Shown in pieces: positions 45,428 through 54,812 of a stretch of DNA of 64,000 bases; within the stretch, counting starts at the first letter, position 1, and every line of letters starts with the position of its first letter. The translations under genes were made by a program, and so were the position numbers. Source of the DNA: Celerinatantimonas yamalensis (GTDB taxonomy: Bacteria; Pseudomonadota; Gammaproteobacteria; Enterobacterales; Celerinatantimonadaceae); contig NZ_JBEQCT010000002.1 in assembly GCF_046054155.1 (NCBI RefSeq), positions 186,001-250,000 of the forward strand, written 5' to 3'. A model generated the notes under the pieces. That model was not told the origin of the DNA. It was given only the letters and a program-made list of their open reading frames with translations, and ran no database searches.

Positions 45428-47092
45428 ATGGCTCAATTTATCTACACCATGAATCGTGTTGGTAAAATCGTTCCGCCTAAGCGACACATCTTAAAAGATA
45501 TTTCACTGAGCTTTTTCCCTGGCGCAAAAATTGGTGTCTTAGGGTTAAACGGTGCGGGCAAATCAACCTTGCTGCGTATTATGGCGGGGGTTGATACTGA
45601 ACATGAAGGGGAAGCTCGGGCAAACCCGGGCACTCGTATTGGCTATCTTCCCCAAGAGCCTAAGCTTGATCTTGAAAAAACTGTGCGTGAAACTGTTGAA
45701 GAAGCACTCTCACATGTCATTAACGCACAACAAGAGCTCGATGAGGTCTATGCGGCTTATGCTGACCCCGATGCTGACTTCGACAAACTGGCGCAGCGCC
45801 AGCAAGAACTCGAAGCAATTGTCGCCACATCCGATGGCCATAATTTGAATAACCAGTTAGAACGCGCTGCTGATGCACTCCGATTACCCGCCTGGGATGC
45901 TGTGATTAAGAATCTCTCAGGGGGTGAGCGCCGCCGCGTCGCTATCTGTCGGTTACTCCTTGAAAAACCCGATATGTTACTGCTTGACGAACCAACCAAC
46001 CATTTAGACGCCGAATCGGTCGCTTGGCTGGAGCGTTTCTTAAAAGACTATGAAGGCACCGTGGTTGCCATTACCCATGACCGCTACTTCCTCGATAACG
46101 TTGCAGGCTGGATTTTAGAACTCGACCGCGGCCATGGGATCCCATGGGAAGGAAATTACTCCTCTTGGCTTGAGCAAAAAGAAGCGCGCTTAGAACACGA
46201 GGCCTCTTCTGAAAAAGCTCGTATGAAATCGATTCAAAAAGAATTAGATTGGGTTCGTTCTAACCCCAAAGGTCGCCAAGCGAAGAGTAAAGCTCGTATG
46301 TCCCGTTTTGAAGAGCTTAACAATCAGGACTATACCAAGCGTAACGAAACCAACGAGTTATTTATTCCAACCGCGCAACGTTTGGGCGATAAGGTCGTTG
46401 ATGTCGAACATTTAGCCAAATCGTTTGACGGGCGCGTGTTGATTAATGATCTATCCTTTAGCATTCCTAAAGGGGCGATTGTTGGGATTATTGGCCCTAA
46501 TGGAGCTGGTAAGTCAACTTTATTTAAAATGATCTCTGGCCATGAACAGCCTGATAGTGGTTCCATCACAATTGGTGATACGGTACAGATCGCCGCGGTG
46601 GAACAGTTCCGCGATTCGATGGATAACAGTAAAACCGTATGGGAAGAAGTCTCCGGTGGCAGTGATATGCTGCGCATTGGCTCGATGGACATTCCTAGCC
46701 GTGCTTATGTAGGTCGCTTTAACTTTAAAGGGAGTGATCAGCAAAAACGCGTTGGCGAGCTCTCTGGTGGTGAACGTGGTCGGTTGCATCTAGCCAAATT
46801 GCTGCAAACTGGCGGTAACTTATTATTGCTCGATGAACCAACCAATGACTTAGATGTAGAAACTTTGCGGGCATTAGAAGATGCCTTGTTAGAGTTTGCT
46901 GGCTGCGCCATGGTGATTTCTCATGACCGCTGGTTCCTTGACCGTATTTCAACCCATATTTTGGATTATCGCGATGAAGGACAAGTCAATTTCTATGAAG
47001 GAAACTTCACTGATTATGAAGCATGGCTGAAGAAAACCCTCGGCGCAGAAGCGGCCGAGCCACATCGGATCAAATACAAAAAAATCCTCTAG
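45428..47092 (+). CDS. ettA: energy-dependent translational throttle protein EttA (ABC-F ATPase)
   Basis: Ribosome-associated ATPase that gates entry into elongation according to ADP/ATP. From the ATG at 45428 (MAQFIYTMNRVGKIVPPKRH) it is 555 residues, exactly the E. coli length, with AAGGATT as RBS; the earlier ATG at 45374 adds 18 unrelated residues. Two ABC domains: GLNGAGKSTLL with LSGGERRRVAICRLLL and LLDEPTNHLDAES, and GPNGAGKSTLF with LSGGERGRLHLAKLL and LLDEPTNDLDVET. The arm insert and the linker between the domains are present. Lies between two blocks of REP sequence. Confidence 0.97.
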   Translation: MAQFIYTMNRVGKIVPPKRHILKDISLSFFPGAKIGVLGLNGAGKSTLLRIMAGVDTEHEGEARANPGTRIGYLPQEPKLDLEKTVRETVEEALSHVINAQQELDEVYAAYADPDADFDKLAQRQQELEAIVATSDGHNLNNQLERAADALRLPAWDAVIKNLSGGERRRVAICRLLLEKPDMLLLDEPTNHLDAESVAWLERFLKDYEGTVVAITHDRYFLDNVAGWILELDRGHGIPWEGNYSSWLEQKEARLEHEASSEKARMKSIQKELDWVRSNPKGRQAKSKARMSRFEELNNQDYTKRNETNELFIPTAQRLGDKVVDVEHLAKSFDGRVLINDLSFSIPKGAIVGIIGPNGAGKSTLFKMISGHEQPDSGSITIGDTVQIAAVEQFRDSMDNSKTVWEEVSGGSDMLRIGSMDIPSRAYVGRFNFKGSDQQKRVGELSGGERGRLHLAKLLQTGGNLLLLDEPTNDLDVETLRALEDALLEFAGCAMVISHDRWFLDRISTHILDYRDEGQVNFYEGNFTDYEAWLKKTLGAEAAEPHRIKYKKIL

Positions 47093-47139
47093 CAAAGTTG
47101 TCAGTAGGTACGGGGAATATTGAGGGTTTAATCCAGCAA

Positions 47140-47257
47140 AGTAGCGGGTTAAATTTATTAAGTTTCCCGGATTCCATTTCATTGCATCCGGGCTACGATG
47201 TTTGAATTAAGACTCATCGATTGATGTAGCCCGGTAGCAGCGCAGCGAATGCCGAGA
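47140..47257. repeat. REP/BIME fragments after ettA
   Basis: A partial right-hand REP (CCCGGATTCCATTTCATTGC then ATCCGGGCTACG) followed by the alternative linker and a new left-hand REP (GTAGCCCGGTAGCAGCGC) that is truncated near 47257. Same family as the main array. Confidence 0.85.
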
Positions 47258-47282
47258 TCGTATGAATGTACGATTGCCATCA

Positions 47283-47624
47283 TCACGCCAGCCAATAAGC
47301 AACCAGCGCAAAAACACCCACGCCGCTAAAAGTCGGCAGGGCAATACCGCCCCAACGGCGTTTCACACGAATAATCGCCACAATCGCTACACTGATCTCA
47401 ATCACATTATGCCACTGCCCTGAATCGCGCAACATCGGCCACAGTGATGCCACTAATAAGACTGTAATCGCCGAAGGGCCTAAGGCGATTAAAAATCGCG
47501 TTAGGCCATTCATTTCAGCTTGTGATTGATGTCGCCGGAAAGCATGACGCATGGGTAAATAGCGTAATAAATAGGTTCCGATACAACCACCTAAGATGAT
47601 CCACCAAAATTCATGATTCATCAT
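47283..47624 (-). CDS. azlD: AzlD family branched-chain amino acid export subunit
   Basis: About 113 residues with three to four membrane segments (FWWIILGGCIGTYLLRYLPM ... FLIALGPSAITVLLVASLWP). AzlD pairs with AzlC to export branched-chain amino acids or their analogues (YgaH/YgaZ in E. coli). It overlaps azlC; two adjacent ATGs (47624 and 47621) and a GTG at 47630 are possible starts. Confidence 0.88.
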   Translation of the reverse strand: MMNHEFWWIILGGCIGTYLLRYLPMRHAFRRHQSQAEMNGLTRFLIALGPSAITVLLVASLWPMLRDSGQWHNVIEISVAIVAIIRVKRRWGGIALPTFSGVGVFALVAYWLA

Positions 47625-48315
47625 GAGCACCTTGTTTTTTCATCGAGGGAACGCCCAAAAATGCACCACCGGCCATACCCAGTAACATGGCCCAATGCAC
47701 GGCGGTAAATGGTAATAACACTAACGTGATGAGTGCAGCGCTAACAATGACGGCCAGTGACACAGAACGCATCAGTTCCAGTAACAAACTGACAAACAAA
47801 GCGGGCAGCACAAAACTCACCGTTTGGTTTAACCACATAGGGCCTGCAGTAAGGCTTTGTCCTAACAAAATACCTAACCCAGTGCCAGTCAACCAAGCAC
47901 TATAAGCACCTAAGGCAACACCAAAGAACCAACGTCGGCGTACCGAAGAAGGAATTTCTGCCATTCGGCCACTAGCACTGGCAAATACCTCATCCGTTAG
48001 GCCATAGGCTAGAACAGCTAGCGGTAAGCGCTCTTTAGTGGCCGTAAAAAAACGAGCAATTGCAGGCCCGTAAAAGAGATGGCGCACATTGATCAGCAAA
48101 ATGGCCAATAAGGTATTGAATATTCCTGCGCCTGCACTCACTAACCCCACAAGCACAAACTGGCTAGCCCCTGCGTAGATAAACATTGATACAGCCATCG
48201 TCATCCACGGCGACAACCCCGCATGTTGAGCGGTTAAGCCAAATGAAAATCCAACCGGTAAATACCCAGCAACAATGGCAAGGCTATCCCGTAGCCCCGC
48301 AGCAACATAACGCAA
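47611..48315 (-). CDS. azlC: AzlC family branched-chain amino acid exporter
   Basis: 234 residues with about six to seven membrane helices. ALRDSLAIVAGYLPVGFSFG-type N-terminus (here LRDSLAIVAGYLPVGFSFGL) and YAGASQFVLVGLVSAGAG are the AzlC family signatures. The start is a TTG (48313-48315) with an AAAGGA ribosome site about nine bases upstream; no ATG fits. First gene of an azlCD operon. Confidence 0.92.
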   Translation of the reverse strand: MRYVAAGLRDSLAIVAGYLPVGFSFGLTAQHAGLSPWMTMAVSMFIYAGASQFVLVGLVSAGAGIFNTLLAILLINVRHLFYGPAIARFFTATKERLPLAVLAYGLTDEVFASASGRMAEIPSSVRRRWFFGVALGAYSAWLTGTGLGILLGQSLTAGPMWLNQTVSFVLPALFVSLLLELMRSVSLAVIVSAALITLVLLPFTAVHWAMLLGMAGGAFLGVPSMKKQGAHDES

Positions 48316-48565
48316 TGCAATATTCCTTTATTGGCGAGAAGCCTCAATGGCACAATTTGCTTTAGTGTTTAATCTGAAATTAACGCTCTGCATTAGAATA
48401 TATCTAATTGATTAACATATAGATGATAAACATTAACAATGTCATATCCATCCAATTTTGTCTGAAACACTGTGTCTGAACCTGCGCTATCAAACTATGC
48501 GCCATCAGTCTCACTTAGACTGATCGCCTCACGGCTGCTTGCGTGATTATCATTACGATTGCCAG

Positions 48566-48991
48566 CTACTCGTCAAGCTCATAGCTTTGAAAACGTGACC
48601 CGAATACTTGATGGCAGTTCTTTGTGCACAAAAAATGGCGCAGCTCATTTTTTGTCAACCCACGGCTGAGATACCCCACGCCAGCGGCGGTAATCATCCA
48701 CTGCTGAATATCCCCATCAACCATCAATGAACCTTGATAATAACATGATGACCCCTTTGCATATTGACGAAAGATACTCGGGTTAACGGCTTGTGCATGT
48801 TCAAAGTAATTCACCACATCGGCAGGGGAAAGTTGAAATCGTTGACAACGCACATCATCTGGCAACTGCTTGTTAACACCATATTTCATCGTCATTACCC
48901 GATAGCGTAAGGGCGGCTGAGTTGGAAGGCTTTGACAGCCAGCAACAAGCCAACATAAGGCGATGATTAGCCAACTTTTACGATAGGTCAT
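48566..48991 (-). CDS. small putative lipoprotein, function unknown
   Basis: 141 residues with a lipoprotein signal peptide: KSWLIIALCWLVAGCQSL, lipobox LVAGC with Cys19. The mature part has several cysteines (RCQRF, SSCYYQ, LCTKNC) that could form disulfides in the periplasm. I recognise no family. Single gene between azlC and a divergent region; the acetyltransferase gene ahead of it is on the same strand, 67 bp upstream. Confidence 0.7.
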   Translation of the reverse strand: MTYRKSWLIIALCWLVAGCQSLPTQPPLRYRVMTMKYGVNKQLPDDVRCQRFQLSPADVVNYFEHAQAVNPSIFRQYAKGSSCYYQGSLMVDGDIQQWMITAAGVGYLSRGLTKNELRHFLCTKNCHQVFGSRFQSYELDE

Positions 48992-49058
48992 CTTAAGGTC
49001 TGTCCTAGATTAATGTGTCTTTTAAGCCCCTGTCCGCTCCCCCATTCACTACGCCTCA

Positions 49059-49547
49059 TTACGCCGCGGAGACCGTCAAATCAGTCACCCATTCTGGGCA
49101 TGGTAAAGGGCAAAGCATCTTCCAGCCATCTTCGCCATCAGCATAATAATCATACAACAGATGCGTCCAGCTAAAGCCCAACTGATGATAGAGCAACTGG
49201 GCACTGCGAGCACTGCAGCGCACTTCCAAGGCAAGCGCCTTATAACCCATTTTCTCAGCGAGCTGCTGAACTTTTTGCAGTAATGCCCGAGCAATGCCTT
49301 GGCGCTGATACTCTGGCGCGACAGCAAGTGCATAGATACGGGCACGGCGCGGCGCCTTGGGAGTTAAATAGATCGTATAGCCCACCACGTTACCAAACTG
49401 CAGCGCCACCCATATTTGCGCTTTGGCATGGCATAACAGATAACGCATTTGGCGACGACCAATTCGACCGATTGAAAAGCAGCGCTGTTCAATCAATAAA
49501 ATCTGAGCTAAATCGTCAAGGGTCGCAGGGCGTAATGAATCAAACAT
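49059..49547 (-). CDS. GNAT family N-acetyltransferase (RimI-like)
   Basis: About 162 residues from ATG 49547 (MFDSLRPATLDDLAQILLIE); a start at 49583 is possible but adds 12 residues without similarity. GNAT motif A is YALAVAPEYQRQGIARALLQ, with the R/Q-x-x-G-x-A CoA loop, and the C-terminal YHQLGFSWTHLLYDYYADGEDG is RimI-like. RimI acetylates the N-terminal alanine of ribosomal protein S18; without a neighbouring tsaB or holD this name remains a resemblance. Confidence 0.8.
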   Translation of the reverse strand: MFDSLRPATLDDLAQILLIEQRCFSIGRIGRRQMRYLLCHAKAQIWVALQFGNVVGYTIYLTPKAPRRARIYALAVAPEYQRQGIARALLQKVQQLAEKMGYKALALEVRCSARSAQLLYHQLGFSWTHLLYDYYADGEDGWKMLCPLPCPEWVTDLTVSAA

Positions 49548-49840
49548 GATGTTGCGCCGCAGTTGATAGCAGCTTGTGGTCACATATATTGGTCATGAAT
49601 AGTTATGTTTTTCGCATCTTTAGTTACAAAAGGCAATATAAATTTACGTAAATTTTCTGGCGACAATTGCCAGTTTTTGCAAGAGTTTATAACTTATCAC
49701 TCACTGTGTTTTATCTGATGCAGAGGGTTTTGTATCAATCAATTGAGGAGATATTGATGCTTCATTTAGGCTAATCCATGTTCAACATAACTGTCTGATA
49801 AACACCTCGGAATCACCCAAACGCAACAGGAGGATTCAAC

Positions 49841-50806
49841 ATGCTTGAAGTAAGCAAGTTGATGCGCAAATATGGACGATTCACCGCGGTCAAGGATGCC
49901 AGCTTTACCATAGAACAGGGCGAAATTGTCGGCCTGCTCGGCCATAATGGCGCCGGGAAAACAACCATTTTAAAAATGCTCAGTGGCTACTTGGAGCCAC
50001 ATCATGGCCAAGTCCAGCTCAATGGAATTTCGGTCAACCAACAGCCTAAAATAGCGCAGCAAATGATAGGCTATCTACCTGAAAATTTACCTATTTATCC
50101 AGAAATGCAGGTCATCGACTATCTCGATTATGCCGCCACTCTCAAAGCTATTCCATCCAGCCAACAGCTTGATGAGCTGCGCCGAGTCATCAAAGCAACC
50201 GATCTCAGTGATAAGTTATTAGCGCCCATTGGAACTCTCTCTCGAGGCTACAAACAACGGGTTGGCGTCGCCCAAGCATTATTGGGGCAACCTCGATTTT
50301 TGATTCTTGATGAACCAACTAACGGACTTGATCCGACCCAAACCGCGCAGATGCGCCAACTCATTTTGGAGGTCGCCAAACAAGCCACTGTGATCCTATC
50401 AACCCACATCATGCAAGAAGTGGAAGCGATCTGTGACCGCGTGTTAATTATCCGTGCCGGCGAGGTCGCAATGGATGCCAAATTAGCCGATCTCAAACAA
50501 AGCCATCGCTTGGAGTTGGAAACCTCACTGCCACTTGAGGCGCTGCGCGCAGCCGTTAACTCGATTGCCGGCATTGCCCATATCAGCCAAGTCGAGGTGC
50601 CGATTCATCATCGTTACCATATAGAGCTCAACAACGATGTTTCTTGGCAAGAGATTAGCTCTCAACTCGCCCACCACGTAACACAAATTGGCGATTTATA
50701 CGCACTGCAACCCACGATCACCGATCTGGAAACATTATTTCGTCAAGTCAACCAGCAACCCCTGCAACACCAACAATCACTAGAGGGCGATGAGCATGCA
50801 GAATAA
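49841..50806 (+). CDS. ABC transporter ATPase, GldA/Nod-type
   Basis: 321 residues. Walker A GLLGHNGAGKTTILKML, signature LSRGYKQRVGVAQALLG, Walker B FLILDEPTNGLDPTQ, and a C-terminal regulatory extension of about 90 residues as in GldA/CcmA-like drug and gliding-type ATPases. RBS AGGAGG precedes the ATG by seven bases. The permease gene starts 11-17 bases before its end, so the three genes 49841-54674 form an operon. Confidence 0.9.
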   Translation: MLEVSKLMRKYGRFTAVKDASFTIEQGEIVGLLGHNGAGKTTILKMLSGYLEPHHGQVQLNGISVNQQPKIAQQMIGYLPENLPIYPEMQVIDYLDYAATLKAIPSSQQLDELRRVIKATDLSDKLLAPIGTLSRGYKQRVGVAQALLGQPRFLILDEPTNGLDPTQTAQMRQLILEVAKQATVILSTHIMQEVEAICDRVLIIRAGEVAMDAKLADLKQSHRLELETSLPLEALRAAVNSIAGIAHISQVEVPIHHRYHIELNNDVSWQEISSQLAHHVTQIGDLYALQPTITDLETLFRQVNQQPLQHQQSLEGDEHAE

Positions 50807-53675
50807 GTTACCTGCCACCTTGTCAATCAGGCAAATTGCTGGCAAAGAGATCAAACTATTCTTTGCCTCTCCCATTGCTTACCTGTTTTTAGCTGCATTT
50901 GCCGCCATCACGTTGTTCATCTTCTTTTGGGGCGATGCTTTTTTTGCGCGTAATATTGCAGATGTTCAGCCATTATTTCAGTGGATGCCGGTGCTGTTGA
51001 TCTTCTTATGCAGCACCTTAAGTATGCGGATGTGGAGCGAAGAGCGTCGCTCCGGAACCTTGGAGTACCTGCTAACCCGCCCAGTACCGTTAAGGTATTT
51101 TGTCATCGGGAAATTCATCGGCTGCTTAAGTTTGTTGATCATTGCCTTGGTGATCACGCTGCCGCTGCCGTGCACGGTATCGCTTTTGGGACAATTAGAT
51201 TGGGGGCCTGTCTGGTCGGCTTATCTGGCAACAATTTTGTTAGGTGGCTGCTACTTAGCCATTGGTCTATTTGTTTCATCACGCTGTGACAATCAGATCG
51301 TTAGTTTGATCTGCTCATGTGCGCTATGTGGCTTCTTCTTTTTACTCGGTAGCCCAATTATTACCGATCTGCTCAGCACGCAGCAAGCCACATTCATGCG
51401 GCTATTGGGCACTTCATCACGATTCTCATCAATCACCCGCGGGGTATTAGACCTTCGCGATCTCTACTATTATCTGAGCCTTATTATTGTTTTTTTATGC
51501 CTTAACGGCTATATGCTAGAGCGAGAACGCTGGGCTAAAAACGTCAACAGTACTCGCCATCGCTGGATCCATTGGGCTATGTTGTTAGTCATTGGCAACG
51601 CTTTGCTCGCCAATGTGTGGCTCAGTCAATTAACCAATTTGCGCATCGATACCACCAAGGGCAAGATCTACACACTCTCCCAGCCGACTCGGCAGATCTT
51701 AGCGCATTTACAAGAACCCTTACTCATTCAAGGCTACTTTAGCCACAAAACGCACCCGTTGTTAGCGCCATTAGTGCCTCAGTTAAAAAACTTGATCCGC
51801 GAATATGGCGTGCATGGTCATGGCAAAGTAAGGGTGCAATTTGCCGATCCAACCACCAATAGCGCTGCGCAAAAGCAGGCGATCAGCCAATATGGGATCC
51901 GCCCTGTTCCATTCCAGGTGGATAACCGCTATCAGTCATCAGTGGTAAGCTCTTATTTTGATGTGGTGATCTCATACGGTGGTCAATACAAAGTTCTTAA
52001 CTTTAGAAACCTTATCAGCGCCAAACGAGATCAAAACAATCAGCTAGATGTCCAATTACGCAATCCAGAATATGACATTACCGCCGCTATAGCTCATGTG
52101 ATCAAAGAATATCAATCCTCCGGTAATCTGTTTAACACCATCACTGAGCCACTGACCTTCACCGGTTATCTCTCGGCAAAATCAGAGCTCCCCAAACCAT
52201 TACAGCACTACCAACAAGTGATCCATCGCGTTTTACACACGATGCAAAAACAAGCTCATGGTCGCCTATCTGTGCAATTTAACGACCCCTCCGCGCAACC
52301 TAAATTAGCTCACCAGATCGCACAAAAATTTGGCTTTAAGCCGATGACCACCAATTTGTTAAGCCAGCAACGATTCTATTTTTATATGACGCTTGGCAAT
52401 GCCCAGCAACAGATACAGATCCCGCTGGGCAATCTACAAGGGAGCGATTTTAAACGCCATCTTAAGGCCGCTATTAAGCATTTTGCCAAAGGCTTTACCA
52501 AAACCATCGCTTTGGTCACGCCCAACGCCCCGTCCCCTTATGCACAAGGGCCCCACTATCGACAGCTCATCCACTATTTGAGCCGGAACTTTGATGTTCG
52601 CACCGAAACGCTTAACGATGGCCACGTCAGTGCAGACGCTGATCTGCTGGTATTAATGGCACCCCATCAGCTCAATCGTAAGCAGCTGTTTGCCGTGGAT
52701 CAATATTTGATGCAGGGAGGCACAGTTATTGCTGCTGCTTCACCTTATCAACTGCACTTCACTCAAGATGGCATCACACTCCAGCAGCATCGCGGACTAT
52801 TTCTTAAATGGTTGCAGCATTTGGGGCTGAATGTGCAGTCAAAACTGGTAATGGACCCACAAAATACCGCACTGCCCATCCCGATTACTCGCACCATTGC
52901 TGGTATGTCTATTCGCCAATATGAGATGATCGACTACCCTTACTTTGCAGATATTCGCTCTCGCGGGTTAAATGCCCATACGCCAATAACGGATAACTTA
53001 GGGCAAGCAACCGTGCCTTGGGCCTCTCCGATTGTGGTCGATAAACACAGCGGCGTTCATATCACCCCACTACTGCATAGCTCAACGAATAGTTGGCTCT
53101 CAGCAAATACCGATGTGATGCCTACGTTTCACGGCAACCAGATGGCGCCATTTACGCCGCAAGGCAAAACCGGACGACAACTCGTAGGCGTGATGGCGCA
53201 AGGTCGTTTCAGCTCATATTTTGCTAATCAGACTTCACCATTGGTCACGCAGTCGAACGCGACGAAGACCCACTCGAAATCGGCGAAAACGGCCGCGGCC
53301 AAACAAACAGCACAGATTAACTCAGTGTTAACTCACTCACCCACTTCGGCGCGAGTTATTTTATTTAGCTCGCCTTCGATGCTGCGTGACAGCGTATTGC
53401 AGTTAAGTGCCAGTGTTCAGCAAAGCCAATATCTTAATACACTCAAGTTAGTGGATAACGCAGCCCATTATGCCCTTGCAGACACGGCCTTATTGGGCAT
53501 TCATGCACGCAGTCATTTCAACAGAACATTAATGCCAATGAGTCATCAGGTGCAACTGTTCTGGGAATACCTCAACTACGCAGCGGTCATTGTCATATTA
53601 GTTGTCATTGCACTCATTCGACGTTTCATGCGGCGTGCTAAAAACCGTCGTTACAACCAATTAATCAATGAATAA
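50796..53675 (+). CDS. ABC-2 permease fused to Gld-type auxiliary domain (GldF-GldG fusion)
   Basis: 959 residues from the ATG at 50796; GAGGG ends eight bases before it, while the ATG at 50790 is only two bases from the RBS. Residues about 15-250 are an ABC-2 permease with six helices (IKLFFASPIAYLFLAAFAAI, SMRMWSEERRSGTLEYLLTR). A helix near 260-280 leads into a long GldG/ABC_transp_aux domain (about 285-640, YTLSQPTRQILAHLQEPLLI, FADPTTNSAAQKQA), then a low-complexity linker (about 820-845) and a C-terminal helix. In Bacteroidetes GldF and GldG are separate; here they are one polypeptide. Confidence 0.85.
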   Translation: MQNKLPATLSIRQIAGKEIKLFFASPIAYLFLAAFAAITLFIFFWGDAFFARNIADVQPLFQWMPVLLIFLCSTLSMRMWSEERRSGTLEYLLTRPVPLRYFVIGKFIGCLSLLIIALVITLPLPCTVSLLGQLDWGPVWSAYLATILLGGCYLAIGLFVSSRCDNQIVSLICSCALCGFFFLLGSPIITDLLSTQQATFMRLLGTSSRFSSITRGVLDLRDLYYYLSLIIVFLCLNGYMLERERWAKNVNSTRHRWIHWAMLLVIGNALLANVWLSQLTNLRIDTTKGKIYTLSQPTRQILAHLQEPLLIQGYFSHKTHPLLAPLVPQLKNLIREYGVHGHGKVRVQFADPTTNSAAQKQAISQYGIRPVPFQVDNRYQSSVVSSYFDVVISYGGQYKVLNFRNLISAKRDQNNQLDVQLRNPEYDITAAIAHVIKEYQSSGNLFNTITEPLTFTGYLSAKSELPKPLQHYQQVIHRVLHTMQKQAHGRLSVQFNDPSAQPKLAHQIAQKFGFKPMTTNLLSQQRFYFYMTLGNAQQQIQIPLGNLQGSDFKRHLKAAIKHFAKGFTKTIALVTPNAPSPYAQGPHYRQLIHYLSRNFDVRTETLNDGHVSADADLLVLMAPHQLNRKQLFAVDQYLMQGGTVIAAASPYQLHFTQDGITLQQHRGLFLKWLQHLGLNVQSKLVMDPQNTALPIPITRTIAGMSIRQYEMIDYPYFADIRSRGLNAHTPITDNLGQATVPWASPIVVDKHSGVHITPLLHSSTNSWLSANTDVMPTFHGNQMAPFTPQGKTGRQLVGVMAQGRFSSYFANQTSPLVTQSNATKTHSKSAKTAAAKQTAQINSVLTHSPTSARVILFSSPSMLRDSVLQLSASVQQSQYLNTLKLVDNAAHYALADTALLGIHARSHFNRTLMPMSHQVQLFWEYLNYAAVIVILVVIALIRRFMRRAKNRRYNQLINE

Positions 53676-53684
53676 GGGTGAGCT

Positions 53685-54674
53685 ATGTTTAAAAAACTCA
53701 CGTTAGGATTAAGCGGTTTATTTGCCGCTCAAATCGCCCTGAGTGCGGGAGTGTTTTACCATGAACACGTTCAGGCGAGCCAGCAAGTGGCCAAAACATT
53801 ATTTAGTTTTGAGCCTAGTCAGATCGATCATATCGCCATTAGTAGCCATGACAACAAGGTGTTATTGCGAAAGGTCCATCAGCACTGGGTACTACCGGGC
53901 CTTGATCAACTCCCTGCCGACAGCGCACGGGTCGAACAATTACTGAGCCAATTAACAACCGCTAGAGTCAATTGGCCAATTGCCGATAGCAAGAGTGCGC
54001 AGCAACGCTTTAAAGTGGCCCCAAAAGACTTTAAGACACATGTATCGATGCATTCGGCAAAACACACTCTGGCTAATTTTTATATCGGTGACTCACCGAC
54101 ATTTCATCAAGTCAGTGTGCGAAAAAAAGGCCAACGAGCGATCTATCAACTCAATCTACTCACCGGCCCATTAATGGCTAACTCTGCTAGCTGGTTGGAT
54201 AAAATGCTACTGGCGACACCCAATCAGCAAATTAGCGGAAACAACTTTGACATTAAAAAGAACCAACAAATTTGGCAATGGCAAGGCAAAGCACACAGTA
54301 AACAACGGGTACTGAGCCAGAATAAGGCGACCTTGCTGAGCGAATCGTTGGCCAACTTAAACATTGAACACGTGGCTGTCACGCCGCTATTGGGCAAACC
54401 ACAGTTTAGCTTGCACGTGCAAAGTGGCCAACATCACTATCGTTATCAGTTCTGGCACAAAGACAACCGCTATCAAGTTGAACGCAGTGACTATAACGTG
54501 CGATTTGCTATCAATCAGGGGCAATATCAGCAACTTGCTAAAGTTAATGAGCTCTATCTACTCGATAAAGTGAAACAAACCGCATCAAAATCGGTCAATC
54601 ATTCAACGCAAACAGTTAAGCCCACGCCAACGCGCTCAAGTGAATCTGAGCTACCCGCGCATCACGCCAAGTAG
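53685..54674 (+). CDS. DUF4340 protein of the Gld-like ABC operon
   Basis: 329 residues. One N-terminal helix (KKLTLGLSGLFAAQIALSAG) anchors it; the rest is periplasmic. LFSFEPSQIDHIAISSHDNK and HWVLPGLDQLPADSARVEQL are typical of DUF4340 proteins that accompany Gld-type auxiliary subunits. The C-terminal 25 residues are Ser/Thr-rich and likely disordered. Third and last gene of the operon, 9 bp after the fusion gene and followed by a terminator. Its molecular role is not established. Confidence 0.82.
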   Translation: MFKKLTLGLSGLFAAQIALSAGVFYHEHVQASQQVAKTLFSFEPSQIDHIAISSHDNKVLLRKVHQHWVLPGLDQLPADSARVEQLLSQLTTARVNWPIADSKSAQQRFKVAPKDFKTHVSMHSAKHTLANFYIGDSPTFHQVSVRKKGQRAIYQLNLLTGPLMANSASWLDKMLLATPNQQISGNNFDIKKNQQIWQWQGKAHSKQRVLSQNKATLLSESLANLNIEHVAVTPLLGKPQFSLHVQSGQHHYRYQFWHKDNRYQVERSDYNVRFAINQGQYQQLAKVNELYLLDKVKQTASKSVNHSTQTVKPTPTRSSESELPAHHAK

Positions 54675-54698
54675 TCAACCTACGTGTTAGCGCTCATA

Positions 54699-54730
54699 AA
54701 AAAGCACTGCCATTTCGGCGGTGCTTTTAT
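54699..54730 (+). terminator. Rho-independent terminator after the Gld-like operon
   Basis: AAAAGCACTGCC pairs with GGCGGTGCTTTT around ATTTC (one G-U pair), with A and T runs flanking, so it can work from both sides. It lies 25 bp after the DUF4340 gene. Confidence 0.8.
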
Positions 54731-54812
54731 CGACCATTTCAATAGAGTGCACGCAACGATAAACCACCTCTTTTCAACTCACAGATCAATTCAATGCATT
54801 CTCGAGCATCGG

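Noticed and set aside
48316..48565. Small RNA or gene between azlC and the lipoprotein gene
   Set aside because: No hairpin with T-tract and no coding frame found; it looks like a normal promoter region.
49059..49345. Alternative frame inside the acetyltransferase gene
   Set aside because: It is a shadow of the GNAT gene, which has clear family motifs in the other frame.
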